A DNA stretch of 64,000 nt from Nemertoderma westbladi (lineage: Eukaryota > Xenacoelomorpha > Nemertodermatida > Nemertodermatidae), in NCBI GenBank assembly GCA_032718475.1, contig JAUCBJ010008623.1, positions 24,546 to 88,545 on the forward strand, in the 5' to 3' direction. Positions within the stretch are counted from its first letter, which is position 1. Every line of letters begins with the position of its first letter. A program made the position numbers and the translations under genes. Below, piece after piece: positions 21,920-33,820 of this stretch. The notes under the pieces are model-generated. The model worked only from the letters and a program-made list of their open reading frames with translations, was not told the origin of the DNA and ran no database searches.

Positions 21920-22238
21920 ACTTGGAGAAGCCCTTTTAATTTGCTTGAAATTCGAGACTACGGAGTGCTCTGTGCCTGATGATCCGTTTATTCTCGCCCA
22001 ACCGGATTCCGATGTTTGTAAATACTCCAGATGGTTTGACACTTCTGAGAATGCTTTGGAAGCGGCCCGCCAACAGCAGAATTTAGAGAAAGGCATAACA
22101 GTTGAGTCAGAGCGCTGGTGGGCGATGTTGTATCTGGTCCTGGGAATCCTTGCGGGATTCATTGGTATCGGTTTCTTTGTCGCAAGTTTCGTCATTTTAA
22201 AACAAACAAATGATTTTGTCGCTGAGGTTCGGTCACAG
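21920..22238 (+). CDS. LRR/FN3-type receptor, exon 3 (end of ectodomain and transmembrane helix)
   Basis: The exon lies between TATTTATAG and CACAG/GTTAGT. Its 1-base lead-in completes the phase-2 codon of exon 2, and it ends in phase 0; the total of 319 bp keeps the frame open. It first supplies the last FN3-like strand (LLICLKFETTEC), then a juxtamembrane stretch with a second cysteine (SDVCKYSRWFD). A clear transmembrane helix follows (WWAMLYLVLGILAGFIGIGF onward, about 22116-22199), then KQTNDFVAEVRSQ on the inner side. GC content is above that of the flanking intron. This exon makes the protein a type I single-pass receptor. Confidence 0.75.
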
Positions 22239-22385
22239 GTTAGTTACAGTTAGTTACCGTTAGTTACAGATTAGGTCTCAGGTTAGTTACAGTTAGTTAA
22301 AGTTAGTTACAGTTAGATACAGTTAATTACAGGTTGGTTACAGTTAGTTACAGTTAGATACAGTTAGATTCAGTTAGTTATATTA
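22239..22385 (+). repeat. 10-bp array copied from the exon 3 splice donor
   Basis: About a dozen imperfect copies of GTTAGTTACA directly follow the donor CAG/GTTAGTTACAG, so many units preserve AG/GTTAGT or CAGTTAGT. A further block of the same array lies beyond the LINE copy (24891-24976). Confidence 0.85.
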
Positions 22386-24293
22386 GATTAGATTGTTTTT
22401 ATGACCTTGTGGAGGAGAAACACAGTGAGGCTCGATTAAAATTCCTGTGTTGGAGATCTTCTGGGTCTCCAAGGCAGGGGCAAATATTTTCTGATTACTT
22501 AAGTGCTAAGGCTAATTTTAAGCGTTCACTTAGGGCGTGTAAACGTGAAGAGGATAATATCCGTAACGGTAAAATAGCGATTTCACTATTGTCTAGTGAT
22601 GCATCATCAACCACGTTTTGGTCCAATGTGCAGAAATGTTGTTCTAGTACAACTGTATTGCCTAATAAAGTGGGCGATGCTGTTGGTCCCGATCAAATTA
22701 GCGATCTGTGGAAGTCTCATTTTCACACTCTACTGAACTGCGTTAAGGATGATTCCGATAAGGAATTCGTTTCTGAAAAACGTATAGGAACTTAATTTCG
22801 AGCAGATTGGATTGTTAGTAATAATTATATTTTTGAAGCTATTTATAGCCTATCGATTGGAAAGGCTGTTGGCCCAGATGGGTAACAAGCTGAGCACTTG
22901 ATAAATGGCTGCTGTGTATCGTTACTTGATATTTTGGCTGTGCTTATTAATAGTATTTTTGTTCATGGTTATAGGCCATCACTCATGATGGAATCCATTA
23001 TTGTTCCACGTATCAAAGATAAAACAGGTGACCATACTTGTAAGGACAATTACAGAGGCATTTCAATTGCAACAGGTTTGAGCAAACTTGTAGAAAGCGT
23101 TATTTTAGCGCGTAGCTTAGCCTAATGTATACAACCGATAATCAGTTTGGTTTCAAATCCAAACTTGGAACAGAATATTGTATTTACACCCATTAAGGGA
23201 GATCATAAACTTCTACCTTTCTAGCAACACTCCAGTATACGTGTGTATGCTTGACGCCAGTAAAGCGTTTGACCGTGTCAACCACTTTACTTTACTCCGT
23301 AAACTCATATTACGAGGTTTTCCATTATAAGTACGGTTAATTTTGTTTTGGTATCGATCCCAACTCATGTCTGTTATGTGGGGTGGTATTTTTTCTGCCA
23401 AATTTATGGTCACTAATGGAACGAAACAGGGAGGTATACTCTCGCCGTTGCTGTATAATGTATATATTGACGATCTGAGTAAGGAGCTCACAGAGGCTGG
23501 TGTTGGTTGTTACGTCGACTGCATCAGATTGAACCATATATGTTATGCTGATGATATGTGCCTGATTTCGAATTCTATTTTCGGTTTACAACGGCTAATT
23601 GACATTGCCGTTAAATATGCTGATATTAATTCAATAATATTTAACACGAAAAAGTCTAAGTGTTTATACTTCTTCCCGAAAGGATCGCCAGTTATTCGGC
23701 GCCCTAATGTGTTTCTGTATGGTGTTGCTATTGAAATTGTAAATAAATTCAATTATTTAGGCCATATTTTACATTGTACAGTGGATGATGACTATGATAT
23801 TCTTAACCAAACTTGTAAGTTATATACTAGAGCTAATTTTATTATTAGGAAATTTAGCGGCTGTGCAAATAATGTAAAAGTGCAATAGTTCCGTGCATTC
23901 TGCACGCCGATTTATTGTAATGCCTTATAGGTAAGGCGTAATTACTCAGATCGTATCCACAGTAAACTTAAAGTAGCCTATAATATTGCTCAAGGCGATT
24001 ATTTGATCGTATAAACAACATAGATAATACACTATTGACAAGCATTAAATACGGCAGTAGTTAAGATATCACGAATACGTGAAATGAAAGACCCTGTATT
24101 TCTAACCTAAATGTGTATAATCGTGAATAATATGAGTAAATAGTTATTGTTTTTTTTTTCTTTTTTTTAGATAATATATTCATAGTAGTTAGTTACCATG
24201 TTGTATGATATATATATTTTGTGATCATATATAATAAATAATTTTACTATGTGCAATTGCATGAAATAAAGAATATAATAATAATAATAATAA
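22386..24293 (+). mobile_element. Decayed CR1-group LINE copy
   Basis: A 5'-truncated relative of the full-length element at 5462, with reverse-transcriptase blocks split over several frames. They are KAVGPDG followed by a TAA stop (about 22862), NYRGISIATGLSKLVES (about 23047), MLDASKAFDRVNHFT (about 23250), GTKQGGILSPLLYNVYIDDL and NHICYADDMCLI (ORF 23343-23888). It ends in an (AAT)n tail at about 24270-24293 like the intact element, but its protein is clearly divergent, so it belongs to a different subfamily. It sits in intron 3 on the gene's sense strand. Confidence 0.85.
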
Positions 24294-25458
24294 TTGTCTA
24301 CGTCATCAGCGGCTTGGTGATACATACGTAAATAAATAAATAATTATAAGATTAGTAAAATGCTCAGAATCATAAGCAATAAGCAGGGATTTTCAAGCAC
24401 CTCAATAAAATATAAATGATACTTAAAGTATAATATATAATTTATTATTTACTGCATAACAGAAAATAGAAACAAAAGGCGTGACCAATGTTCTAAATAA
24501 ATATTTTATAATAATTCAAAATGGTAATTTATTAAATACTGTGTCCATTATGACACTTCATCTATTACCGTGTGTTTATTATAGCGACGTTTAATAATCT
24601 TTTGATTCGTAAACGTCGATAGTGGATTTTCACAATAATCTATAATAGTCAATTTTTGTTAAAAACCAGAATATTTATACTTATACACCATCACTCCACT
24701 ATGAGAGATGGTGTATAATATTCAAAATGTTGCGTTATTGCTCAAATGTTACGATTTCTAAAAAAGTCATAACTGTTTTTTGGTTTCCAAAAACAATCAG
24801 TTAAACCATTAACCGAATAAGACTGTATTAACCCCCGTGTGACTGGGGTTGTTATACATTCGAATAGATGGTGTCTCTCATCATCGATTGCCGTTACAGT
24901 TAGTTGCAGGTCTCAGAGTCTCAGGTAAGTTACAGTTAGTTACTGTTAGTTACAGGTTAAAAAGTTACAGGTTAAAATGCGATTACGCTATTATACAGAA
25001 GTTTAGAAAGACAGTTTAAAAAATATCCGGGAAAAATTTAAGAGGAATTATTATAAACAATGTATGGAGGAGTTTTAACTTTCAAACTTTGTCGTAACAA
25101 ACTGGAGAACCGCAGATATATTTTCATTCACACATAGACGCAGCTTTTATTCTAGTACATATCTGGCCGTTTCAGCTCTAAGTATTATGAACAAACATTG
25201 CAATGGGAGACGGATTACACTTTCAGACAGTACTAACTCCTACAGCACCATGCAGACCAATAAGAGCCCAAATAAAGAAAATGCAACTACTAATTGTAAT
25301 TAGTGTAGGTTTATGTTTCAAAAACGTAAAAATTCAAGAAATTTAAGGAAAATAAATGTTAGACAATTAGTCCACTACTGTAGTTGGAGTCTGTTGAATT
25401 GGTGCTTTTAGTCCCATAGATTCCTACAAATATTTCTAGACAATTAATTTAATCGCAG
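24294..25458 (+). other. Remainder of intron 3 of the LRR gene
   Basis: AT-rich. It includes an 11-bp stem hairpin, TATACACCATC paired with GATGGTGTATA, at about 24682-24717, and the second block of GTTAGTTACA-like repeats (24891-24976). It ends AATTTAATCGCAG. Confidence 0.6.
24891..24976 (+). repeat. Second block of donor-like 10-bp repeats
   Basis: Imperfect GTTAGTTACA/CAGGTTA units, the same motif as 22239-22385, separated from it by the LINE copy and 600 bp of other sequence. Confidence 0.7.
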
Positions 25459-25785
25459 GTTCCAGGTGTACCAAAACTCTCGTTGCCTCCTGCTTCTTTC
25501 ACATTGAGTGCGGCGAAGAGCGAGGCGATCCTGAAACGCTGTCCGACGATGAAACCCGGAGCGTTTATGGAGCGTACGAGTCCCCGGTCACCGAGACCGA
25601 GTATATTAGACCTGGGTCGTCTGTCTGTCAGCACCCCCAGCAGTGCCGCTCTTAATACGCTGACCGTAGACGACCCCATGAATAAGTCTCTGATGACGAC
25701 ATCATTGGGAGGGGGGACATACCGGAGAGCGTCTGCAGTCGAGTTGGCAACAAAAAGAAGATCACAGGTGTTAGACACCGAATAA
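25459..25785 (+). CDS. LRR/FN3-type receptor, last exon (cytoplasmic tail)
   Basis: Starts after AATCGCAG in phase 0, agreeing with the donor of exon 3, and ends at TAA (25783-25785), giving a 108-residue tail. It is richer in GC than its surroundings and rich in Ser/Thr/Pro and basic residues (FMERTSPRSPRPSILDLGR, GGTYRRASAVELATKRRSQ). RRAS and SPRSP are candidate phosphorylation sites for basophilic and proline-directed kinases. No TIR, kinase or other catalytic domain is present, so signalling would need adaptors. The summed coding length of the four exons is 3165 bp, a multiple of three, which supports the model. Confidence 0.75.
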   Translation, partial: VPGVPKLSLPPASFTLSAAKSEAILKRCPTMKPGAFMERTSPRSPRPSILDLGRLSVSTPSSAALNTLTVDDPMNKSLMTTSLGGGTYRRASAVELATKRRSQVLDTE

Positions 25786-25802
25786 TATATTTATAGAATT
25801 AA

Positions 25803-25808
25803 AATAAA
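25803..25808 (+). terminator. Polyadenylation signal AATAAA
   Basis: AATAAA 18 bp after the stop of the LRR receptor gene. A second AATAAA lies at about 26025, so either could set the 3' end. Confidence 0.6.
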
Positions 25809-26322
25809 CTTGTTGTTTTGGACATATTTAAGTGAAAATAACTTGGTCATAATGGACCAGATATTGTAGATACAATTAACTTGGTCATATAAATGGACCA
25901 GTAATTTGTGTATATACTGTATGAAAGAAATTGTAACTTATGTAACTTATGACATTTATTTTTTAATTTATTAATATATGATATAAACATATATTTGATG
26001 TAATATAGATTTGTTAAATTAAAATAAACTCGACAAACTTCTTATTTGCATTTATACTGTCGACGAAAAAAGCCTACATTATTTATAATTCAGATAAAAT
26101 AAAAATTTTACTAAACTATCAGACACAGGCACAAAAGTATTCCAACAATAATACAGTATTACACGTTTAAGTTATAGGTGTTAGGATACGTTTGCAGCCC
26201 ATTAGTAGCACCTAGCAATATGACCGCGCCGTTTCAGACCACAGGCTAAGACCAACGCTCAGACAGAAGGAGCTGGAATGGAGGAGCGCTAACTGCTGTC
26301 TCCGCCTGATAAACAGTACACA

Positions 26323-26332
26323 CCCCCCCCCA

Positions 26333-26361
<29 letters not shown>
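26323..26361 (+). repeat. Poly-C tract (about 39, one A)
   Basis: The longest C run in the window, on the plus strand. Confidence 0.95.
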
Positions 26362-26363
<2 letters not shown>

Positions 26364-26710
26364 AGATAAGTATTTTCTCGGCGCACCAGACAAAGGTGGT
26401 GCCGACAAAGGGGAGTAAATTCCACTCTCCGCTGTTCGCAGCGGATTTGTCGAGCGGGAATACGAAGTCGCAACAGGGTTTGCACTTTATTAAAATTTTA
26501 ATCCAAAATTATTAATGTATAGAAAATATTCAATAATACTATAAATGCTATAAATACTGTACTATGATGTATAAATACTATAAATACTAGATAATGTTCA
26601 ATAATTACAATATAATATTGTAATTATATACATTTTTTAACAATTTTTCTTTGGACTAATTCGGCACTAAATTTTCCTTTGACAATTTCCAAAACAGGGC
26701 AGTGCTCCAA

Positions 26711-26730
26711 CCCCCCCCCCCCCCCCCCCC
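26711..26730 (+). repeat. Poly-C tract (20 C)
   Basis: Uninterrupted C run on the plus strand. Confidence 0.95.
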
Positions 26731-27236
26731 ATATTAAGGGAAACTGTACTGTTTACTGTGCCTGTGTTTTCTAAACAAACCAATAAACAAAACTTTATCT
26801 CATATGCGACCAATTAATTTGCGCTTGTAACTTTGTTCAATGCGTTCAATGTGCCCCTTTATATGCTATTCAGTGCTGCCGATGCAGCCTTGACTACATC
26901 TGTGGCAGCAGTTGACTCATCCTATAGGCCCATTTGGCTACCGGTAGTTCCTTCCTTCTGTACTGAATGCGTTGGCCAACCCTGTTATCCCATTCTACGG
27001 ACGTAAATAAACGGACGACAATATCAGAGTGATACATTTCTTTGCTGACCAGTACATCGCACCTTTTGGAGACCCTAAAAATGGAGTGAATATTCCCTTT
27101 GGCAGACCAGTCATGTCGTAGGGAAGATTTTTTGAGAAACTTTCAAACTTGAGATAATGGGCATAGGATCGTAAAGGGCCACCGGTTGAATGACCTATGT
27201 GAACGTAGTCACATTCGCTCTTGACTGTTCAGTAGG

Positions 27237-27497
27237 GGGACTCTTACACTTTGCCGTGCCTTTATAGCTATTTTTATACTTATTTTTAATTGATATAATA
27301 AAATGATCCACAAATATTTGTTCTAGAACATAATTTCTATATTAAATGAATAGACAATATGTTCTAGAACATTCAAACAATAAAGAAACAAAAACTAGCT
27401 AGTATAAAAAAATGTATACAAAGATAAAATACAATAAAAAATTAACAAATTAACAAGTGATAGTAAGTCATAGGTGGCACGGCAAACTGTAAGAGCC
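27237..27497. mobile_element. MITE with about 22-bp terminal inverted repeats and 8-bp duplication
   Basis: The ends are inverted copies: CTCTTACACTTTGCCGTGCC at the left and GGCACGGCAAACTGTAAGAG at the right, with one mismatch in this part. The direct repeat TCAGTAGG abuts both ends (27229-27236 and 27498-27505), and an 8-bp duplication fits the hAT superfamily. The 261-bp interior has no coding capacity. It contains two GTTCTAGAAC palindromes, one of them (27361-27374) a perfect TTC-nn-GAA-nn-TTC heat-shock element. Related internal sequence occurs at 205-405. Confidence 0.7.
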
Positions 27498-27505
27498 TCA
27501 GTAGG

Positions 27506-30276
27506 TCTACTAAAACCACTCGTACACCCCTAGCGGATACAGTAGAACCCTTATTGCCAATATCATTATGTTTCATATTTGATAGGCCTACTTCTCTTGA
27601 GTAACGTAGCAATCCCAGTAAACAAGCACCAGAAAGTATCTTTGGGGTGAATCAATTAATTTAATATTTTTAATATAAGTTATTATATAGTGATATATTG
27701 TTTAATGAATTTGCCCACATCAGTTTCAATATTAACAATGTAAAGACAACATGAAGCAATAGACATAGAAACTAATAAAATCAACAATAAATATGAGGTT
27801 CACCTTTATAGAGTCATATATTTATTAGGCCAACTGTAGATAAATTAATTGACCTGGAAATTATTTAATACAAAGCGTTTTTTACATAAATCAATGACAA
27901 TATTATGTAACAAAAACTTTCTTCCAGTAAAAAAAACTATTTAAATTAGGAAATAGACATTCCTGCTTACATTCCTCTGTATAAATTAAAATGTTAGAGC
28001 AGTTGATCCGAACTTACAGTGGTACGTTATTGCAAAAACCAAGCGATAACCGCACAATTCTGTGATCAAGCCGATTTGCAACACCTCTGTATGGTTGGTT
28101 TTATTTCATAATTCTAACATTACGAGATAGTTACTGCTGGAGAACATCATATGATTATATTGTGACTAAAAAATATCTAATCGAGGAAAAATGTCTTATC
28201 AGTAATTTTGGATTAAATTACTATTTTATTATACGCATAACGAATATGTTTTTTTTCCTTCTAACTGTGAGATGTACAAATTGCCGATCGAACGAGGTTA
28301 TAAATACACATCAAAGTTAAAATGGAATAATATTAAAACATGGGAAAAAAGTTTAACATTCTTTCCACTATTCTTTTAAAGGTTAATAAATGGTCGAGAG
28401 AATTATAAAAAAATAATGTCTACGTTTTTTTCCCATGTTATACGTATTTTATTATGGTACTTTTTTGTTGCTAAATTCTTTAATAAGATAGACCAATGCA
28501 ATTTAAATTACCGTACTCTTCAACTCCTGGTGCTGCCTTACTCAATGTTAAATAATTTAGTGTTCTGGAATATTTATTACGTAACTAGAGAGCCGCTTAA
28601 CAACATAAACCAATATTGGATATTGAGTTCCGTTTTGGAGTTCGCCGCACAGACACTAAAGTTGCAATAACTTTTGAGTGTTTGAATGGATTTTACTCAA
28701 ATTACGTGCGCAAACCTTTTCTACTTCGATACTCTTTCAACACATGTAATCAAATTCAAGAAATTCCACCAAGAATATTTTAAACTTTTTTTTCGCCGGG
28801 AAAAAAGTAAAATCAATTCAATCCTGTGGGATACATTTTTCCCTATGGAAACAGTATCCCTCTCTCCCGAATTCGGGATATATTAGAGCGAAAAAGAAAC
28901 AATTTATGAATAAATATATAGTTGTATTCCATCCTCGATGTTACGTGTTGCCTGTGTGGAGGAACCGTTTCGACTGGACTAATTCGGTTATATTAATATT
29001 AATAAATGAACTTGATTGAGATGATTAATTAGGAAATTTTCACATAATACTGTATTTTAATACTGGTTAATATAACCACTAAACTTTCGATAAAACTATA
29101 ACTATAACAATTTTTAACAAAGCACAGTATTTTTAATTTATAACATGTTAAAACAATTAAATCAACACAGCCCACCTATAATTTTTTTACATATTAGGCC
29201 TATATATATTACACCAAGGTATTTGCAATTGCAAAAGTGAAATTTATTCTACAAACTTTTCAGTAACTTAGTCGCAACACTTAAAAAGTAACCCGTTTTA
29301 ATCGATTATCTCAGAATACGATAACCAAAATAACGAATGTTTAAGTGATTCTTAAAAATTATTTTTCTAAATATTTTTCGAGATTCATTTTCTCTGGAAA
29401 AAATCTAAATAAAGGCAATTAATAAATCTTTTCAATAAATTACATAAAATTGTAGTTGTATAAATAGCGTTGATGGCGTTTTTTAAGCGCTTAAAATATA
29501 TTTGTTTGGCTTTACAATATAGTCTATGTATATAGTCCACATGTGTCACACATAGTGTACATATTACATGTATGTAGTCCATGTTAAAAAGCAGACTTAC
29601 GAGTAGCAAATAAAATTTAATGATTGACAGATATACTGTGAGAGTGGAATATAGAATAGCATAAATTTCATAAACTATAATATTCAAAATAAATGTTTCA
29701 TTATCTCATTAGCCAAGTGGTTTACACATACACATTAATTACAGGATAAATATATAATATTAATATCGGTGTATATATTTAACGTGTCATAAAGATAATT
29801 TACTGACACCTATAGAGTGCATGGATAACGAAAAATTGCCACAACAGATAAAAATGTGACATAAATAACAATAATTTCATTACACAAATCTATTTATTAC
29901 ATAGAAAAAAATTAATTATGAATGTGGGAATCTGTTATTCATATAGGGGAGTTAGTTCATGACCACGGGTGATCTTCCAGAGTAAAGAGTTACGTTACTT
30001 AACCAGTGAAGGATGAAAGCCTGGATGGAGCTATGCTACAGCGATCACGAATCGTACTGACGCTTACGGAATGGGAGCTCCCCGAAGTCACCCCTAGGCT
30101 TATTTAAATTATTGAATCTCAAACATAGAGCAAAAGTGGGAAAGTTGTGAAGTAATAAATTTATCAATACTAATTATTATTATTATGTTTTTACATATTA
30201 ATAAAAAAACAGCGACCATTGAACATATTATTTATTCTTTAGAGACTTCGGTAATACACCAATAGATGGTGCTGCT
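27506..30276. other. Intergenic, no gene seen
   Basis: AT-rich sequence downstream of both flanking genes (they converge here). Two open frames at 28416-28670 and 28686-28886 have no motif I can name and strongly AT-driven composition. Confidence 0.5.
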
Positions 30277-30497
30277 CTATCTTCTTCGCTTTTTCCCCCT
30301 TCGGCCGCAGGTTAGCAAGGAGATAAAGGCCTCCCTGAAATCTGGATTAGCGTACGCATAACAGAAGGGATTGACCGTTGAGTTTAGGTAACACAAGGAG
30401 TAACTGAAGTTATACAGATGGGGGTTTAAACATTCGTCGCAGAAAGACTTGATGATTACAAAAGTACTAAATGGTGTCCAGCATATGATAAAAGCAC
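30277..30497 (-). CDS. Muscarinic-acetylcholine-receptor-like GPCR, last exon (TM6-TM7, C-tail)
   Basis: The minus-strand exon starts after TTTTCCTTAG and completes a GGT codon begun by the upstream exon. It encodes [19 protein letters not shown] (TM6 with the toggle tryptophan), the extracellular-loop-3 pair C-x2-C (CDEC), TM7 [20 protein letters not shown] with the NPxxY-equivalent NPFCY, and [11 protein letters not shown] as helix 8 with a likely palmitoylated Cys. It ends with a basic tail GRRGKKRRR and TAG. The CDxC-TM7 segment is characteristic of muscarinic receptors. The TM6 pair that is usually Tyr-Asn after W-T-P is Phe-Ser here. The gene is incomplete in the window: TM1-TM3 are not found. 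Confidence 0.85.
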
Positions 30498-31140
30498 CTA
30501 AGGAAAACAATAAATAAGACATAATTTAAAAATAATATATTGAAATCGCCTCAAAATTGTATACTTATATTTATATTTTAAATAATTTAATATAGTTCGT
30601 CTAATTTAAGAATTTCTAGCTGTAAGAATACTTTTTCAGTCTTTTTTTAGTAGGCCTACAAAATATACCGGTAGTACCTTATGCGGCGGATGAATTTATA
30701 CGGCGGTTGAGAATTGTTTTTACGGTGGGAAGGATAACACTAGCGTCCATATAGGACCACTAGTACACACTGGTTCTACTGTATATCAACCACCGACCAT
30801 TATCTTTCAGTTCACTGGCGCTCTGTACCGGTGCAACAGTATGTCTAGTGTACACTATGTACACGTACACGTCTATGTACAGTACACAGTATACCGTAGA
30901 TAATCAGAGGCCTTTGTGTTTGTAGTCAGTCCTTCCACAGTGTGTGTAAACAGTATGTTAACGACATTCAGAAATATTCAGTACGGTGCGAGTAGGCCTA
31001 AGCAAAACTGTTATAAACTAGAATCACTCCATGAAGATGTTGGTGGCGGGTACTGCTACTGCACTATTCTTAAAAATCGCTCATTTACGTTCTCTCATAT
31101 TCACAGTCAGCTGGTGGAGGGGTTTTTATGTTTCAAGTAA

Positions 31141-31560
31141 AATGCACACATCTCCAACCAGACACTATATAACATTGGAGGTGTAGGCCTATCATTGGTG
31201 GCCAAGATTGCCACTTGGATAAAGCCGCCTCCGCTTTGCAGGACATTGTTTCAGCCTGTGCACAATCTAGTGCTTTTGCACCCCCATGGAGAAAATAAGA
31301 ATGGCGGACAACCCATGACTTTCGGAGAAGCCTCTTGAAAGACACTGAAAGACACCTTGCACATGGGTATAATCTAGCGAAAGTCATGGGGGATATGTGG
31401 TTGTGGAGGTTCAACTTTGTTGATAAGCCGGCATAGCGTTCTTTATGCACGCTGCATTGGGCTTGTCAATTGTGGTTTGCGTGGTGGTTGCAAAATATTT
31501 TTGTTAAGCTGGCATAGCATCTCAATGTGCAGTTTCAATGCAGCAGGCCGATTATAAATA
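31141..31560 (+). mobile_element. Decayed RTE-group LINE 3' fragment
   Basis: Starts at ACACATCTCCAACCAGACAC, matching 60312 onward, and continues through the Q-P-H-G and F-R-R blocks with several indels. It then shares the 3' UTR seen at 14405-14510 (CATCTCAATGTGCAG...CAGCAGGCCGATTAT). It is antisense to the GPCR gene. Confidence 0.8.
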
Positions 31561-33315
31561 GACAAATTTGTTCTCTATAAATTTGATACTGTATTTTATA
31601 AACCAGTTGAATGTTGCAGTTAAATTATATATGGCATGTCAATCACTCATTCGCATAATAATTTTGTGCAATAATTGCATTAAACGTTACAACTAACAGC
31701 AGATGTTGGGTAACCAACAGACAATAGACAGTATTTTGGAAGCATAGTAACAATCAATTATGATTCATATACTAGTGTTTGGGTCCCGTATTGTTTATTG
31801 CATTTGGTTCCAATAATAGACGAGTGGATCTCATTACAGTTAGTGGTGAGCTTGAGAAAATGCTAAACCGTCATCAGCCTGTAATTGTCTAAAGACATGC
31901 AATAATTGTAGTCTGAACAGTGTTGAAATTTGTACAAACTGCAATATTAAAAAGTAAATATTTGTAGATTGAATATGAACGAGATTTAGTATTAAAAGTC
32001 TGCCAATGTCAATGAACTTTGCTTGAATTTGGAAAGAGATACAATAATAATGTCCAATTTGGAATGAATTCCGTGACCATGCCGCAAATATAGAAAGCGT
32101 AGCTACTAAAATGCATCCAGAACATATTACATCGATTTCAGTGAATGATCTTGGCCGTTTGCATTGTAGTGTTACTAGTAAATTATTCACCCATGTGAAT
32201 GATGAATAATAGTGTAGCTCATTTCTCCATATGGAAATTGAGTCCCATTGTAAATGTGCGACTTTATCCAACCCGATTTAGTGTGAACAATCAATACGAC
32301 TGCGGCGCTATTAACTATTGTACCCGGTTAATAAACGATAAACCCTAGCTATAGCGACGGCATTGTATTACGGCCAGCATTAATTCGGGCTGTCAGATCA
32401 AAAAGAATATGATTTAACACCAGCTGAGTTTTGATTCCCAATATGTCGAGATTAATATATCTAGAATTAATAACCCGAACCCGCGTTCCCGCCCCCCCTA
32501 CACCCCTGTTGTGAAGGCAACCAGCGCAGCGATGCTCATTATTTCGGATCATCTGTTCTGTTGCGCCATATTTCCGGAGTTAGGTGTTCATTACTACTGT
32601 ATAAATGGCCACGCTTTACTTGTAAATGTCTTTTCATTCTGAGATTTACGTCATATTAATACGGTAGTGTTGCATGGCTGTAGGGAATTAATTGTTAATT
32701 CGTCTGTGAATCAACATTACCTGCTTACATTCATTAGCTATTGTTAAATTTGACTTTGGCCATCTTTAGGATTGGAATAATTATTAGAGTTGACGATAAT
32801 TATTACAGACGTAAATGTGGGGGCAGAGACCCGGTCTCACAAAAATTAATTTATGAAAGCGAAAAAATAAAGAAAATGGTGGAGCCGGTCATGTAATTTT
32901 ACATGATAATCATCAAATCTGAGTTGGTCTCACTAAGGGGACGTTGTGTTGTTGAAGTAGAATCTTCGCTTTCTGAATCATACGATCATACAATTATGTC
33001 TATTTTGTTGTGCTGTTGATGCACCAGGTTAGTAAATAAGAAAATAGTATTTGAGTTGAGAAAACCCGGCATGAACCTAAGTATAACGCCTATTTGTTTT
33101 ATCTAAACTAAACGCTTATAATTTAATACAAATTTTAGTGCTACAAGATGGAACTTAATTCACATATTCACATTAACTTAGTTCACATAATTACAGTAGT
33201 ACTTTTGCATTTTTAAATGCTAGAACGTTAAAACAATAAAGTAAGAGAGTTGACCACCCCAGAATTTCTACATATTAAATGCTCATAAAGCACAATATTG
33301 ATTAGTAAAGTTTCT

Positions 33316-33405
33316 GTCGTAGGTTTATTGGTTGTCGTAGGTTTATTGGTTGTCGTAGGTTTATTGGTTGTCGTAGGTTTATTGGTTGTCGTAGGTTTAT
33401 TGGTT
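33316..33405 (+). repeat. 18-bp tandem array, five copies
   Basis: Perfect copies of GTCGTAGGTTTATTGGTT. It lies directly on one side of the 412-bp hammerhead dimer; the same unit forms a second array on the other side. Confidence 0.95.
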
Positions 33406-33408
33406 GTT

Positions 33409-33820
33409 GATAGTAACAATGTGTTGGCAAGCTGTATTTTTCGAGGTGTTTGTTATTATACATTTATTACAAGAAGGGATCTAGGGGTCTTAACCTCGAA
33501 TGATAAGTTTATTTTACCGAAAATAACTTATCTTTTATTGGCGCAATTGTAGGACTAATCCCATCACATGCGTACTTTTTAACCGGGTAGTGTACAAATT
33601 TAGGAATCGCGTAATTTTTCTTGAAATTAATATCTCATATCTCTCCAAACCACGTACGCGTTTCGACCTTACTGGGTCTCATCAGCGTGGTGTCGGATTC
33701 GAACCTGGGACCTCGAGGCGGAAGCCGAGACTACAACCACTAGGCCACAGGTTCTTGAGATATGGAGTATTAATTTCAAAGACAGCTGCCATTTTATTAG
33801 CCCCTGATTTTTTGATTATT
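33409..33820 (-). repeat. 412-bp unit 1: tRNA-like pol III boxes plus hammerhead ribozyme
   Basis: First of two head-to-tail units, nearly identical (for example TTACAAG here against TTATAAG in unit 2). On the minus strand it has an A-box-like TGGCCTAGTGG (33737-33747), a perfect B box GGTTCGAATCC (33695-33705), then a hammerhead core (33650-33690), then about 240 nt of AT-rich body. It resembles a tRNA-derived SINE head joined to a ribozyme. The tandem dimer form resembles animal retrozymes and Penelope-type elements, whose hammerhead cleavage releases unit-length RNA. Family membership is inference. Confidence 0.8.
33650..33690 (-). ncRNA. Hammerhead ribozyme (type I, short stem III), copy 1
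   Basis: Reading the minus strand 5' to 3': stem I strand CCACG, core CUGAUGA, stem II GACC with loop CAGUAA and GGUC, core GAA, then ACGCGU as a very short palindromic stem III (A15.1 to U16.1), cleavage nucleotide A17 (triplet GUA), and the stem I partner CGUGG. Every conserved core base is present. Stem III would have only two base pairs and two loop bases in a monomer, but the six-base palindrome pairs perfectly between two molecules, as described for minimal hammerheads that cleave as dimers. Predicted cleavage is between 33655 and 33654. Confidence 0.85.

Larger units (their letters stand above)
25809..27236. other. Intergenic, no gene seen
   Basis: AT-rich with two poly-C tracts and a short direct repeat of AACTTGGTCAT...ATGGACCAG (about 25839 and 25878). 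Open frames here run through the poly-C tract. Confidence 0.5.

Noticed and set aside
24682-24717. Hairpin TATACACCATC/GATGGTGTATA as a terminator or RNA gene
   Set aside because: An isolated short inverted repeat within a gene intron; no other support.
28416-28886. Two consecutive open frames in an intergenic region
   Set aside because: AT-driven composition rich in Phe, Leu, Asn; no motif, splice pattern or family I can name.
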